Shown here in pieces: positions 50,987-58,826 of a stretch of DNA of 64,000 nt; position 1 is the first letter of the stretch, and each line of letters starts with the position of its first letter. This DNA is from Nocardioides sp. NBC_00368 (GTDB taxonomy: Bacteria > Actinomycetota > Actinomycetes > Propionibacteriales > Nocardioidaceae). The stretch lies in contig NZ_CP107970.1 in the NCBI RefSeq assembly GCF_036090055.1, forward strand, positions 4,795,001 through 4,859,000, in the 5' to 3' direction. The position numbers were made by a program, and so were the translations under genes. Below the pieces are notes generated by a model that was not told where the DNA came from, ran no database searches, and was given only the letters and a program-made list of their open reading frames with translations.

Positions 50987-51469
50987 TTGGTACATGCAAC
51001 GGCGTGCGTCGCTGCCACCGCTGTCGCAGGGGCCTTGGCGCTCACGCCGACGGCCAACGCCTCAACTCCTGCTGGCGCTTCGTCCGCGGGTTTGGCGGAG
51101 CCTGACGCTGACGCCGCACATGCGGTTGAGCAGCCGGCGGGGCACAAGCAGGACATCGTGAAGGTGCTGCTCGCGCACGGCGTGTCCGCCAAGCGAGCAG
51201 CAGCAATAGCGGAGGACGACATCGCGGGCGAGGCACTGCTGGCCGCAGCTCCTGTACCAGCATGTGTGACTGCCACGTACTCGAACCCGGCTGGGCCGTA
51301 CCAGAACGTCAAGGTAAAGAACGGCTGCACGATCAGCGTACGGGTAAAGGTCCTCTGGGCCTTCGCCACCGACAGCGCCTGTCACAAGATCGCCGCTGCT
51401 TCGTCGTGGACCGACCGCCATCTCAACCAGACTGGTCCGGATCGCTGGGACGGGATCGCATCATGCTGA
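50987..51469 (+). CDS. Small secreted protein, tendamistat-like cysteine pattern
   Basis: A 160-residue protein with a hydrophobic leader (ATACVAATAVAGALALTPTANA), an Ala/Pro/Asp linker, a helical stretch (DIVKVLLAHGVSAKRAAAIAEDD) and a C-terminal domain with four cysteines. The last three are spaced 18 and 28 residues and read NGC...VRVKV...C, as in the alpha-amylase inhibitor tendamistat; its WRY inhibitory motif is absent. Start is uncertain: TTG 50987 gives a leader without the usual positive charge, while GTG 50982 in another frame would give MQRR before a one-base frameshift near 51003. Overlaps the next gene by seven bases. Confidence 0.65.
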   Translation: MVHATACVAATAVAGALALTPTANASTPAGASSAGLAEPDADAAHAVEQPAGHKQDIVKVLLAHGVSAKRAAAIAEDDIAGEALLAAAPVPACVTATYSNPAGPYQNVKVKNGCTISVRVKVLWAFATDSACHKIAAASSWTDRHLNQTGPDRWDGIASC

Positions 51470-51933
51470 GGCTGATCGGGCGGTGCGCCACGGCGCTCGC
51501 CGTCACGGCGTCGATGTGGGCGGCCACCTCCGCGCCAGCCAACGCCCAAGCGACTGACGCCGTGAACGGGTGTGGCGCGGAAGTCCTCGACAACGAGTCG
51601 GCCTACGTAAAGCCGGATAAGAGAGGGGACAAACTGTGGACGCTCAGGACCACGGAGGGTTCCTTTGTTGTCAAGTGCGGCGATGGCCAGGACTGGGGCG
51701 CTGCGCACGTCGAACTGAAGCACGAGGTACCCACTTGGGCGGATGCTCTGACGTGCATCGAGAACGCGATCAACCGAGGTGTGGCGTCGGATGGTGAGAA
51801 CGGCAAGACGAACTACGTCTACCGGATCAAGGGTGCTGTCGTCGTCGTTGTTGTTGGGATCCAGGGCCTCGTGACCGCATACCCGAAAGGCACGGGGATT
51901 GCGAGGAAGTGGCGACTTTGCTCCGCGTCATAG
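51463..51933 (+). CDS. Small secreted protein of unknown function
   Basis: A 156-residue protein with a Sec signal peptide (MLRLIGRCATALAVTASMWAATSAPANAQA) and a mature domain with four cysteines (NGCGAEVL, VVKCGDGQ, LTCIENAI, RLCSAS) and hydrophobic VVVVVVGIQGLV near the end. Not recognised. Its start overlaps the stop of the preceding secreted-protein gene, so the two are co-expressed. Lower GC at third positions than the neighbours suggests recent arrival. Confidence 0.65.
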   Translation: MLRLIGRCATALAVTASMWAATSAPANAQATDAVNGCGAEVLDNESAYVKPDKRGDKLWTLRTTEGSFVVKCGDGQDWGAAHVELKHEVPTWADALTCIENAINRGVASDGENGKTNYVYRIKGAVVVVVVGIQGLVTAYPKGTGIARKWRLCSAS

Positions 51934-51942
51934 GTTGTTGGC

Positions 51943-52581
51943 ATGGACAGCACGTCTGATCGCCAGCCTCAGGAGCCGTTCCCCCGTCCGCCACGCGGCC
52001 GGCGTGTGGTCTGGGCGGGGAATGGGCGACCGGCCATGGAAGGTGCCCCGTTCGCGCTTCCGGGTGTCGTCACACAGGACTTGCCTGACGGCTGGACGCT
52101 CGTGTCGTGGCTCGACAAGGACGGCTGGTACAGCCCTGACGCGGTCTACGAGGTGAAGAACCTTCGGGTGGTCTCCGATGCGGAGTTCGACGACCTTGTC
52201 CGGGCTGTCCGCGAAAGTCCTGGCTGGCACGGAATCGCCCACAACACTGACATCGATCCGGAGCCTTCGCCGTATCGGGTCGGCGACCCAGTCGAGTGGA
52301 TCGGTCCAATGCCCGGGGACGCCGATTGGGATCCGCATGTTGATGCCTGGCGGCGGGCGGCGCTCGGCAGTGCATCGGGACTGACTCATCGGCATCCGGG
52401 ACGGATCGTCGAGATCAAGCACAACGCTGCGCTGCGCGTGCGGTGGATCGACAAGGACGGCGAGTTCGAGGGACAGCGATTCGTCAACCCTGATTTTGTA
52501 GAGGCGGTCGACGAGGTGGAAGCCCAGCGTCTGGCGACGCAGCTTCGCGAGTCGGACTGGCCTGGTCTCGACCGCACGTAG
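51943..52581 (+). CDS. Protein with an internal duplication, unknown
   Basis: A 212-residue soluble, acidic protein made of two related halves: PGVVTQDLPDGWTLVSWLDKDGWYSPDAVYEVKNL and PGRIVEIKHNAALRVRWIDKDGEFEGQRFVNPDFVEAV align over about 35 residues each, suggesting two small SH3-like beta barrels. No signal peptide. It follows the two secreted-protein genes by nine bases; a cytosolic partner such as an immunity-type protein is conceivable but unproven. Confidence 0.6.
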   Translation: MDSTSDRQPQEPFPRPPRGRRVVWAGNGRPAMEGAPFALPGVVTQDLPDGWTLVSWLDKDGWYSPDAVYEVKNLRVVSDAEFDDLVRAVRESPGWHGIAHNTDIDPEPSPYRVGDPVEWIGPMPGDADWDPHVDAWRRAALGSASGLTHRHPGRIVEIKHNAALRVRWIDKDGEFEGQRFVNPDFVEAVDEVEAQRLATQLRESDWPGLDRT

Positions 52582-52644
52582 ATCCCGTGGGGATCCGCAT
52601 GAGCGGCCGGTCGTGGCGGTCTCGAGCGGGATACGATGCCGCGG

Positions 52645-53544
52645 GTGAGATACCGGGTCAGCCACACGACGACCTACTCCTATGACGAGGACGTGACGAA
52701 CTCGTTCGGGATCGCGAACGTGACCCCGCGGGAGCTGCCGCACCAGCACGTCGAGACCACCGACGTACGCATCTCCCCGGCGCCCGCGGACCAGTCGAGC
52801 GACGTCGACTTCTACGGCAACACGGTGACGTACTTTCAGGTCCTCGAGCCGCACCAGCTGCTCGAGATCACGGCTACCTCCGAGGTCGACGTCGCCACCC
52901 CGGTCTATGACGAGACGAGCTTCGCCCAGCCGTGGGAGCGGGCGCGGCCGCTGGTCGACCCGAGCCTTCCGGGCGCCTGGCGGGCGGCCGACCTGGCGGT
53001 GGCCTCGCCGCTCGTGGAGCACACCCGGGAGGCGTACGACTTCGGGGCTGTCTCGCTGACGGAGGGGCGCGGGATCGTGGAGGCGGCGGAGGATCTGATG
53101 CACCGGATCCACACCGGCTTCGACTACGACGACACCGCCACGACGGTCACGTCGACGATCCCGGAGATCTTCGAGGCCCAGGGTGGCGTCTGTCAGGATT
53201 TCGCCCACCTGATGTTGGCCTGTTTGCGAGCGCACGGGCTCGCGGCCCGCTATGTTTCCGGCTACCTCGCCACCACCCCTCCGCCGGGGAAGCCGCGGCT
53301 CGTCGGAGCCGATGCCTCCCATGCCTGGGTGGAGGTGTGGGTCCCGCAGATGAGCGGCGCGGGGACGGGCCAGTGGCTCGCCCTCGACCCGACGAACGAC
53401 ACCAGGGCCGACGAACGCTATGTGAGCGTCGCCTGGGGTCGCGACTATGCCGATGTGCCTCCTGTGAAGGGGGTCATCTACACCGAAGCCACGACCTCGA
53501 CCTTGACGGTCTCTGTCGATGTGGCCCCCGACCAGCAGGAGTGA
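52645..53544 (+). CDS. Transglutaminase-family cysteine protease-like protein
   Basis: A 299-residue protein: N-terminal transglutaminase-associated domain (MRYRVSHTTTYSYDEDV) and core with C183 (GVCQDFAHL), H226 (ASHAWVEV) and D248 (LALDPTND). GTG 52645 is chosen because TACGAT (52632-52637) lies seven bases upstream as a leaderless -10 box and the family usually begins M-R-Y-R-V; ATG 52636 is the alternative. Same class as Rv2569c/Rv2409c. It belongs with the ATP-grasp/alpha-E gene, from which three unrelated genes separate it. Confidence 0.87.
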   Translation: MRYRVSHTTTYSYDEDVTNSFGIANVTPRELPHQHVETTDVRISPAPADQSSDVDFYGNTVTYFQVLEPHQLLEITATSEVDVATPVYDETSFAQPWERARPLVDPSLPGAWRAADLAVASPLVEHTREAYDFGAVSLTEGRGIVEAAEDLMHRIHTGFDYDDTATTVTSTIPEIFEAQGGVCQDFAHLMLACLRAHGLAARYVSGYLATTPPPGKPRLVGADASHAWVEVWVPQMSGAGTGQWLALDPTNDTRADERYVSVAWGRDYADVPPVKGVIYTEATTSTLTVSVDVAPDQQE

Positions 53545-53551
53545 AGTTACG

Positions 53552-54031
53552 GTGTTGCTCGTGGGACAGCCTCCGCAGCGGGCGAGCATCGTGACCCGCG
53601 GCAGCCGCTGGCGTCGTGGAGTACGTATCTCCGGAGTGCTGGTGGTCGCCGCGGCTCTCACCGCGCTCACGCTCTGGCTGCTGGCACGTGGCTCGACCCC
53701 GTCCGAGGTCACCCGTGAGTTCATGGAGACCACCTCGGTCACCACGCTCTACGAGCTCGCCTCCGAGGAGGGCGACGAGCTCCTCGACGGGGGCGGTGCG
53801 CGGGCGATGATCGACGCAGCGGAGGGGAAACGCACCTATGCCGACCCCAACCCGCGCGCGGTGACCCGGTCGATGGTTTTCGGCGAACCCGAGCTGGAGG
53901 GTGGCGGCGCCCAGGTCACCGTCAGGGTCTCCTACACCGCTGAGGACGGCCCCGTCCCGGACGAGTCGATGGTCGTCGTCCTGGTCCGTGAGGACGGCGA
54001 ATGGCGCGTCGGCAGCTGGGGGACGGCCTGA
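53552..54031 (+). CDS. Single-pass membrane protein, unknown
   Basis: A 159-residue protein with a basic start (TRGSRWRRGVR), one membrane helix (ISGVLVVAAALTALTLWLLA, about 27-46) and an outside domain of about 110 residues (EVTREFMETTSVTTLYELASEEGDELLD..., ending VVVLVREDGEWRVGSWG), like small NTF2/DUF4878-type folds. GTG 53552 lies ten bases after AGGAG. Seven bases separate it from the transglutaminase gene. Confidence 0.65.
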   Translation: MLLVGQPPQRASIVTRGSRWRRGVRISGVLVVAAALTALTLWLLARGSTPSEVTREFMETTSVTTLYELASEEGDELLDGGGARAMIDAAEGKRTYADPNPRAVTRSMVFGEPELEGGGAQVTVRVSYTAEDGPVPDESMVVVLVREDGEWRVGSWGTA

Positions 54032-54050
54032 GACGGCCGATGATGGGGAC

Positions 54051-55064
54051 ATGCAAGCGTTCACCTGTCGGGAGTGCGGCAACCGTCTCTACTTCGAGAA
54101 CTCGGCGTGCGTCTCGTGCGGCACCCGGCTCGCCTACTCCCGCGAGGAACGCGAGATCGTCCCGGTCTCACCCGAGGGCCGGTACGTCGACAGCGACGGC
54201 TACGTCTGGTGGGTCTGCGCCAACACGCTGGAGACGGGGTGCACCTGGCTGTCCCGCTTCGAGGGCGGGATCTGCTTCTCCTGCGAGCTGACCCGGACCC
54301 GGCCCAACGACGCCGCACCCGAGTTCGTCCAGCAGCAGTACTCCCATGCAGAGCAGGCCAAACGTCATCTCGTGGTCGAGCTGGACACGCTCGGGCTGGA
54401 GGTCCGCACCAAGGCCGAGGACCCTGTCGACGGGCTCACCTTCGACCTCCTCGCCAGCGATGGCATCGCGTCCACCCCGGACGTGGTCATCGGACACGAC
54501 AGCGGCGTGATCACCATCGACCTGGCCGAGTCCGACGATGCCTATCGCGAGCACGTCCGGGCAACGCTCGACGAGCCCTACCGCACCCTGCTGGGCCACT
54601 TCCGGCACGAGGTCGGCCACTACTACGAGTGGCAGCTGGTCCGTGGACCCGACCTGATGCAGCGGTGCAGCGAGGTCTTCGGGGACGAGTCGGTCTCCTA
54701 CGAGGAGTCGCTGCAGCGCCACTACTCCGAAGGGCCGCCCGACGGCTGGACGGAGAACTACATCTCCACCTACGCCACGATGCATCCCTTCGAGGACTTC
54801 GCCGAGACCTGGGCCCACTACCTGCACATCCGCGACACGCTCGGGTCCGCCGCGGCGTACGGCCTCGCCGACCCGGTGCCGGCCGAGATGCCGTTCCGGC
54901 AGGTCGTCACCGACATCTGGGTGCCGCTCTCGGCCGCCCTGAACGTCATCAACCGGTCGATGGGCCACGACGATCTCTACCCCTTCGTCATCCCGTCCGC
55001 GGTCCTGGACAAGCTCGACTTCGTGGCCACGTTGGTTCAGGATTCAACACACCCCCTAAGGTGA
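54051..55064 (+). CDS. Zinc-ribbon metallopeptidase (COG4307-like)
   Basis: A 337-residue protein. An N-terminal zinc ribbon (CRECGN...CVSCGTRL, cysteines 6, 9, 20, 23) and a second cysteine group (WWVCANTLETGCTW, GICFSC) precede a zincin-like domain with HExxH motif H186-E-V-G-H190 and a likely third ligand in EDFAETWAHYLH. It fits the 'putative zinc-binding metallopeptidase' family that accompanies the transglutaminase/ATP-grasp set in mycobacteria (Rv2568c, from memory). It may process the product of the ligase. Confidence 0.83.
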   Translation: MQAFTCRECGNRLYFENSACVSCGTRLAYSREEREIVPVSPEGRYVDSDGYVWWVCANTLETGCTWLSRFEGGICFSCELTRTRPNDAAPEFVQQQYSHAEQAKRHLVVELDTLGLEVRTKAEDPVDGLTFDLLASDGIASTPDVVIGHDSGVITIDLAESDDAYREHVRATLDEPYRTLLGHFRHEVGHYYEWQLVRGPDLMQRCSEVFGDESVSYEESLQRHYSEGPPDGWTENYISTYATMHPFEDFAETWAHYLHIRDTLGSAAAYGLADPVPAEMPFRQVVTDIWVPLSAALNVINRSMGHDDLYPFVIPSAVLDKLDFVATLVQDSTHPLR

Positions 55065-55069
55065 GCCCC

Positions 55070-56035
55070 ATGGGGGAGCAGGCGACCTACATCCAGCCCG
55101 GCAACGAGTTCAACCGGGACATGAACTACATCCCGGACCGGATCACGAAGGACGGGCGGAAGCCGGAGTTCGGGCCGAGCGACGTGCCGCTGTGGCCGGT
55201 CGAGCCGGGCCGCTACCGGCTGGTCGCGGCCGCCGCCTGCCCGTGGGCCAACCGGGCGATCATCGTGCGCAACCTGCTCGGTCTCCAGGACGTCATCTCC
55301 CTCGGCCTCGCCGGTCCCACCCACGACGCCCGGTCGTGGACCTTCGACCTCGACCCCGGCGGCGTCGACCCGGTGCTCGGGATCGAGCGGCTGCAGCAGG
55401 CCTACTTCAAGCGCTACCCCGACTATCCGCGCGGTATCACGGTGCCGGCGATCGTCGAGGAGGCCACGGGCGAGGTCGTCACCAACGACTTCCCGTGGAT
55501 CACCCACGACTTCGTCCACGAGTGGACCGACTTCTTCGCCGAAGACGCCCCCGACCTGTGGCCGCGGGCGCTCCGCGAGGAGATGGACGAGGTCAACAAG
55601 CGGGTCTTCACCGAGGTCAACAACGGGGTCTACCGATGCGGCTTCGCCGGCTCCCAGGAGGCGTACGACGAGGCGTACTCACGTCTCTTCGCGGCCCTCG
55701 ACTGGCTCGAGGAGCGGCTCTCGGGACAGCGCTACCTGGTCGGCGACCAGCTCACCGAGTCCGACATCCGGCTCTTCACGACGCTGGCCCGCTTCGACGC
55801 GGTCTACCACGGTCACTTCAAGTGCAACCGGCAGAAGCTCGTCGAGTTCCCGGCCCTGTGGGCCTACGCGCGCGACCTCTACCAGACCCCCGGGATCGGC
55901 GAGACCCTCGACTTCGACCAGATCAAGCAGCACTACTACATCGTCCACACCGATCTGAACCCCACCCAGATCGTCCCCGCCGGCCCGGACCTCTCCGGCT
56001 GGGACGAGCCGCACGGGCGCGAGTCGCTCGGCTGA
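55070..56035 (+). CDS. Glutathione S-transferase/glutathionyl-hydroquinone reductase-like protein
   Basis: A 321-residue protein of the Xi-GST (ECM4/YqjG) group: active-site C57 in ACPWANR, DLDPGGVDPVLGIERLQQAYF, TVPAIVEEATGEVVTND and the helical C-terminal domain with LVGDQLTESDIRLFTTLARFDAVYHGHFKCN. These enzymes reduce glutathionyl-quinones; actinobacteria normally use mycothiol, so the thiol partner is probably different. ATG 55070; GTG 55061 would overlap the previous stop (GTGA). Confidence 0.87.
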   Translation: MGEQATYIQPGNEFNRDMNYIPDRITKDGRKPEFGPSDVPLWPVEPGRYRLVAAAACPWANRAIIVRNLLGLQDVISLGLAGPTHDARSWTFDLDPGGVDPVLGIERLQQAYFKRYPDYPRGITVPAIVEEATGEVVTNDFPWITHDFVHEWTDFFAEDAPDLWPRALREEMDEVNKRVFTEVNNGVYRCGFAGSQEAYDEAYSRLFAALDWLEERLSGQRYLVGDQLTESDIRLFTTLARFDAVYHGHFKCNRQKLVEFPALWAYARDLYQTPGIGETLDFDQIKQHYYIVHTDLNPTQIVPAGPDLSGWDEPHGRESLG

Positions 56036-56048
56036 GCGTTCGGGCAGC

Positions 56049-57155
56049 TCACCCCGCGCCGGGGATGAAGACGTGGCCGGTCGAGGGGTCCGTCGATCCG
56101 TCGTGGAAACCGGCGATGACCGCCGGGGCGTCCTCGAGACCGGCGTGCTCGAGCAGCTCGATGGATGGCCGCTCCGGGTGCCCCACATGCTTCAGGAAGC
56201 CACGCTCGTCGCGCTGGTAGCGCTGCATGAAGGCACGCGACTGGCCCTCGGCCTTGTAGGCGTCGAGCTGGAGGGCTGCGAAGAAGAAGACGGGAGCCGG
56301 GCCCGGGAGGCTGTTGTCCTCCTCGGGGAGATGGTCGGCATGGGTCGACCCGATGAGGCAGTCGAAGGCGAGCTGGTCACCGAAGTGCTCGTGAACCCGG
56401 CGGCGCAGGGCGGGGTCGCCTGACAGATCGACATAGACGGTCCGCTTGGTCGCGTCGACGGCGGTCAGATCGGCGTACTCGCGGGTCGCGGTGTAGAGGC
56501 CGAGGCCGTTCACGAAGTAGCTGTTGCGGGCGGAGGTGAGCGCGATCTTCGGCGCCGGCGAGTCGGCGAGGCAGTAGGCGGTGCCGTACGCCGTCTTGCT
56601 CGACGCGCTCGAGATCACGAACTGCTCGGCGTCGAAGAAGTCGCGATCACGGAGGTAGTCGGCGGCGGTGTAGGAGGTGATGAACAGGGGGCGGTAGATG
56701 GCCGTGAGGCTGTCCTGCCGGGGATCGGTGTCCCGAGGCTGGAGCTCGTAGAGGTTGTAGACGTCGGGCGTGCCGGTGCGGTGGGCGGCACCGTCGACGA
56801 AGCTTCGGGCGGTGACCCTCGTGGGTCGCATCGTCAGGTGGGTCGCGATGGGGAAGTAGCCGAAGACCCGCGTCCCCACGGGAACGTCGGCAGCTCTCGA
56901 CTCGATGATCTCCGCGAACCCCCATGCCGGCATGCAGCCGTATCCGTCCTGCTCCGCGGGGAAGAGGTTCCAATAGCCCAGGGCGTCGCCGTAGACCGCG
57001 TAGGTCATGTTGTTCGTGGTCAGAGCGAAGCGTTCGATCCGCGCCAGCACCTCGCCCTCGTCGAGCTGCGGTGCCGGGACGTCCACCAGATCGGCCACTC
57101 CCAGGTCGCTCTTGAGCGACTCCACGCGGGCATGTCGCGTCATCGTCTTCCTCAT
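56049..57155 (-). CDS. DUF2855-family protein
   Basis: A 368-residue protein with an N-terminal part like medium-chain reductases (VPAPQLDEGEVLARIERFALTTNNMTYAVYGD) but no zinc or clear NAD site; VFGYFPIATHL and ISSASSKTAYGTAYCL are DUF2855 hallmarks. An enzyme role is likely but unknown. A perfect palindrome ACTAAGC-N4-GCTTAGT (57187-57204) lies upstream and suggests a TetR repressor encoded elsewhere. Confidence 0.82.
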   Translation of the reverse strand: MRKTMTRHARVESLKSDLGVADLVDVPAPQLDEGEVLARIERFALTTNNMTYAVYGDALGYWNLFPAEQDGYGCMPAWGFAEIIESRAADVPVGTRVFGYFPIATHLTMRPTRVTARSFVDGAAHRTGTPDVYNLYELQPRDTDPRQDSLTAIYRPLFITSYTAADYLRDRDFFDAEQFVISSASSKTAYGTAYCLADSPAPKIALTSARNSYFVNGLGLYTATREYADLTAVDATKRTVYVDLSGDPALRRRVHEHFGDQLAFDCLIGSTHADHLPEEDNSLPGPAPVFFFAALQLDAYKAEGQSRAFMQRYQRDERGFLKHVGHPERPSIELLEHAGLEDAPAVIAGFHDGSTDPSTGHVFIPGAG

Positions 57156-57186
57156 CTCGTGGGTCGGGACCGGGTCCGGACAACGT

Positions 57187-57204
57187 ACTAAGCGCTTGCT
57201 TAGT
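57187..57204. promoter_or_regulatory. ACTAAGC-N4-GCTTAGT operator, TetR type
   Basis: Perfect 7-bp arms with spacer GCTT between the divergent DUF2855 and secreted hydrolase genes, close to the DUF2855 start. Confidence 0.6.
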
Positions 57205-57226
57205 TGTCTACCTCCGCCAAGGGCTC

Positions 57227-57269
57227 TTGACAGGGGTGATGCGCGTCATCAAAATCAGCAGGAATCCTG
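57227..57269 (+). promoter_or_regulatory. Promoter with CRP-like site and CAGGAATCCTG operator, copy 4
   Basis: TTGACA at 57227-57232, CAAAAT at 57250-57255 (17-base spacer), GTGA-N6-TCAT at 57237-57250 and the operator core at 57259-57269 followed by TCAAT as at the first operator. The layout copies that of the MFS promoter at 12841-12900 nearly base for base. Confidence 0.65.
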
Positions 57270-57300
57270 TCAATCAGGGTCTTGCCAAAGGAGATGTCTC

Positions 57301-58653
57301 GTGCGCCTCACTCGTTCCCTGACCCTCGCCGTCGCGGTGTGCGTCGGTCTGGTCGCCTCCCCGCTCGTCCCCGCGGCCGCTGTCGAGACCGCGTCCACTA
57401 CCCTCACCGGGTCGCTGCCCAACGGCACGACCTGGCAGGCCGAGGTGCCCGAGGACTGGGACGGCACGACCGTCCTGTACGCCCACGGTTTCCGGATGGG
57501 TTCGGAGAACCCCGCCTGGGACGCCGGCTTCTCGCCGACCGCACAGGCATTGGTCGACCGCGGCACGGCGGTGGTCGCCTCGTCGTACGCCACGACCGGC
57601 TGGGCCCTCGGCACGGCCGTGCAGGACCAGATCGACGCGCTGTCGGCCTTCGAGGCCGAGGCCGGGGACTCCGAGCGGGTGATCGCGATGGGCCGGTCGA
57701 TGGGCGGCCTGGTCACCAGCCTGATCGCCGAGCGCCCGGACGCCGGCGTCGACGCTGCCGTCAGCACCTGTGGCCCCGTCGGTGGCGGCGTCGCCCTCAA
57801 CAACTACCAGCTCGACGCCGCGTACGCCGCGGTGCGACTGCTCGCGCCGGACGCGGACGTGCCGCTCGTCGGATTCACCTCGCCCGAGGAGTCCCAGGCG
57901 ACGGTGGACACCATCGCGAAGGCGCTGGACGAGGGGGCCGACAGCCCGCAGGGACGCGCCCGCGTCGCGCTGGTCGGGGCGTTGCTGAACGTCCCGACCG
58001 AGCTTCCGGGGGTCGACCGGAGAAACCCGGAGGAGCTGGCCGCGGCCCAGGCCGAGCTGGTCCGTACGACGCTGCCGGAGGTGATCCGGCGGCGCAGCGC
58101 CATCGTCAACGCGGCCGGAGGTGACAGCGGCTGGACCGCCGGCGTCGACTACCAGCAGTTGCTGCGGCAGTCCGCCCAGCAGGATCAGGTCCAGGCGCTC
58201 TACCGGGGCGCGCGCCTGAGCCTGGGCGCCGATCTGCGCCGACTCACCCGGACCGCCGACATCGAGCCCGACGCGGACGCCCTCGGCTGGATGACCGCGA
58301 CCTCGGTGCCGACGGGCGAGCTGAGGGTCCCGGTGCTCGCCACCCACACCCTCGTCGACGTCCTGGCGCCGGTGGAGTACCAGGAGGAGTACGCCGAGAC
58401 GACCCGGGACGCAGGCCGGTCCTCGATGCTGCGCCAGGCCTACGTCGACGCCGTCGGCCACTGCGCGTTCACCGTCGCGGAGAACCTCGCCGCGGTCGAG
58501 GCGGTCGAGCGACGGCTCGACACCGGACGATGGGGCACGGCCGCGACCGCGGAGGCTCTCGACGCCGCCGCCGAGCGGTACGGCGAGGGCCGATACGTAC
58601 GCTTCCGGCCGGCCGAGTTCGTGAACGACCGGACCTGGGGAGCCGAGGGCTGA
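57301..58653 (+). CDS. Secreted alpha/beta hydrolase, candidate hydroxycinnamate esterase
   Basis: A 450-residue protein with a Sec signal peptide (MRLTRSLTLAVAVCVGLVASPLVPAAA). Hydrolase features: LYAHGFRMGSENPA (oxyanion region), nucleophile S133 in MGRSMGGLV and His387 in VGHCAFT. AAGGAG seven bases before GTG 57301. The promoter carries the MarR-type operator of the hydroxycinnamate cluster, so I infer an esterase that frees ferulate or p-coumarate from plant esters outside the cell. The fold alone does not prove this; peptidases and other esterases share it. Confidence 0.8.
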   Translation: MRLTRSLTLAVAVCVGLVASPLVPAAAVETASTTLTGSLPNGTTWQAEVPEDWDGTTVLYAHGFRMGSENPAWDAGFSPTAQALVDRGTAVVASSYATTGWALGTAVQDQIDALSAFEAEAGDSERVIAMGRSMGGLVTSLIAERPDAGVDAAVSTCGPVGGGVALNNYQLDAAYAAVRLLAPDADVPLVGFTSPEESQATVDTIAKALDEGADSPQGRARVALVGALLNVPTELPGVDRRNPEELAAAQAELVRTTLPEVIRRRSAIVNAAGGDSGWTAGVDYQQLLRQSAQQDQVQALYRGARLSLGADLRRLTRTADIEPDADALGWMTATSVPTGELRVPVLATHTLVDVLAPVEYQEEYAETTRDAGRSSMLRQAYVDAVGHCAFTVAENLAAVEAVERRLDTGRWGTAATAEALDAAAERYGEGRYVRFRPAEFVNDRTWGAEG

Positions 58654-58763
58654 GGGCGGCGCGCGCCTGCAACGTGACGCGGCGCTGAAACGGGCTATTC
58701 ACACTTTCGCCAGCCCTTCCCTCACTGCGGGCGAGTACCGTTTGGCTATGCCGATGTGCCACG

Positions 58764-58781
58764 GATCACAAGCCCGTGATC
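58764..58781. promoter_or_regulatory. GATCAC-N6-GTGATC palindrome upstream of bkdA
   Basis: Perfect 6-bp arms, 45 bases before the bkdA start in a 173-base gap; a possible operator for the operon. Confidence 0.4.
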
Positions 58782-58826
58782 GGCGTAGCCAGCGGTGGCA
58801 ACCCCACCCCGTGTGAAGGAAGCGTG

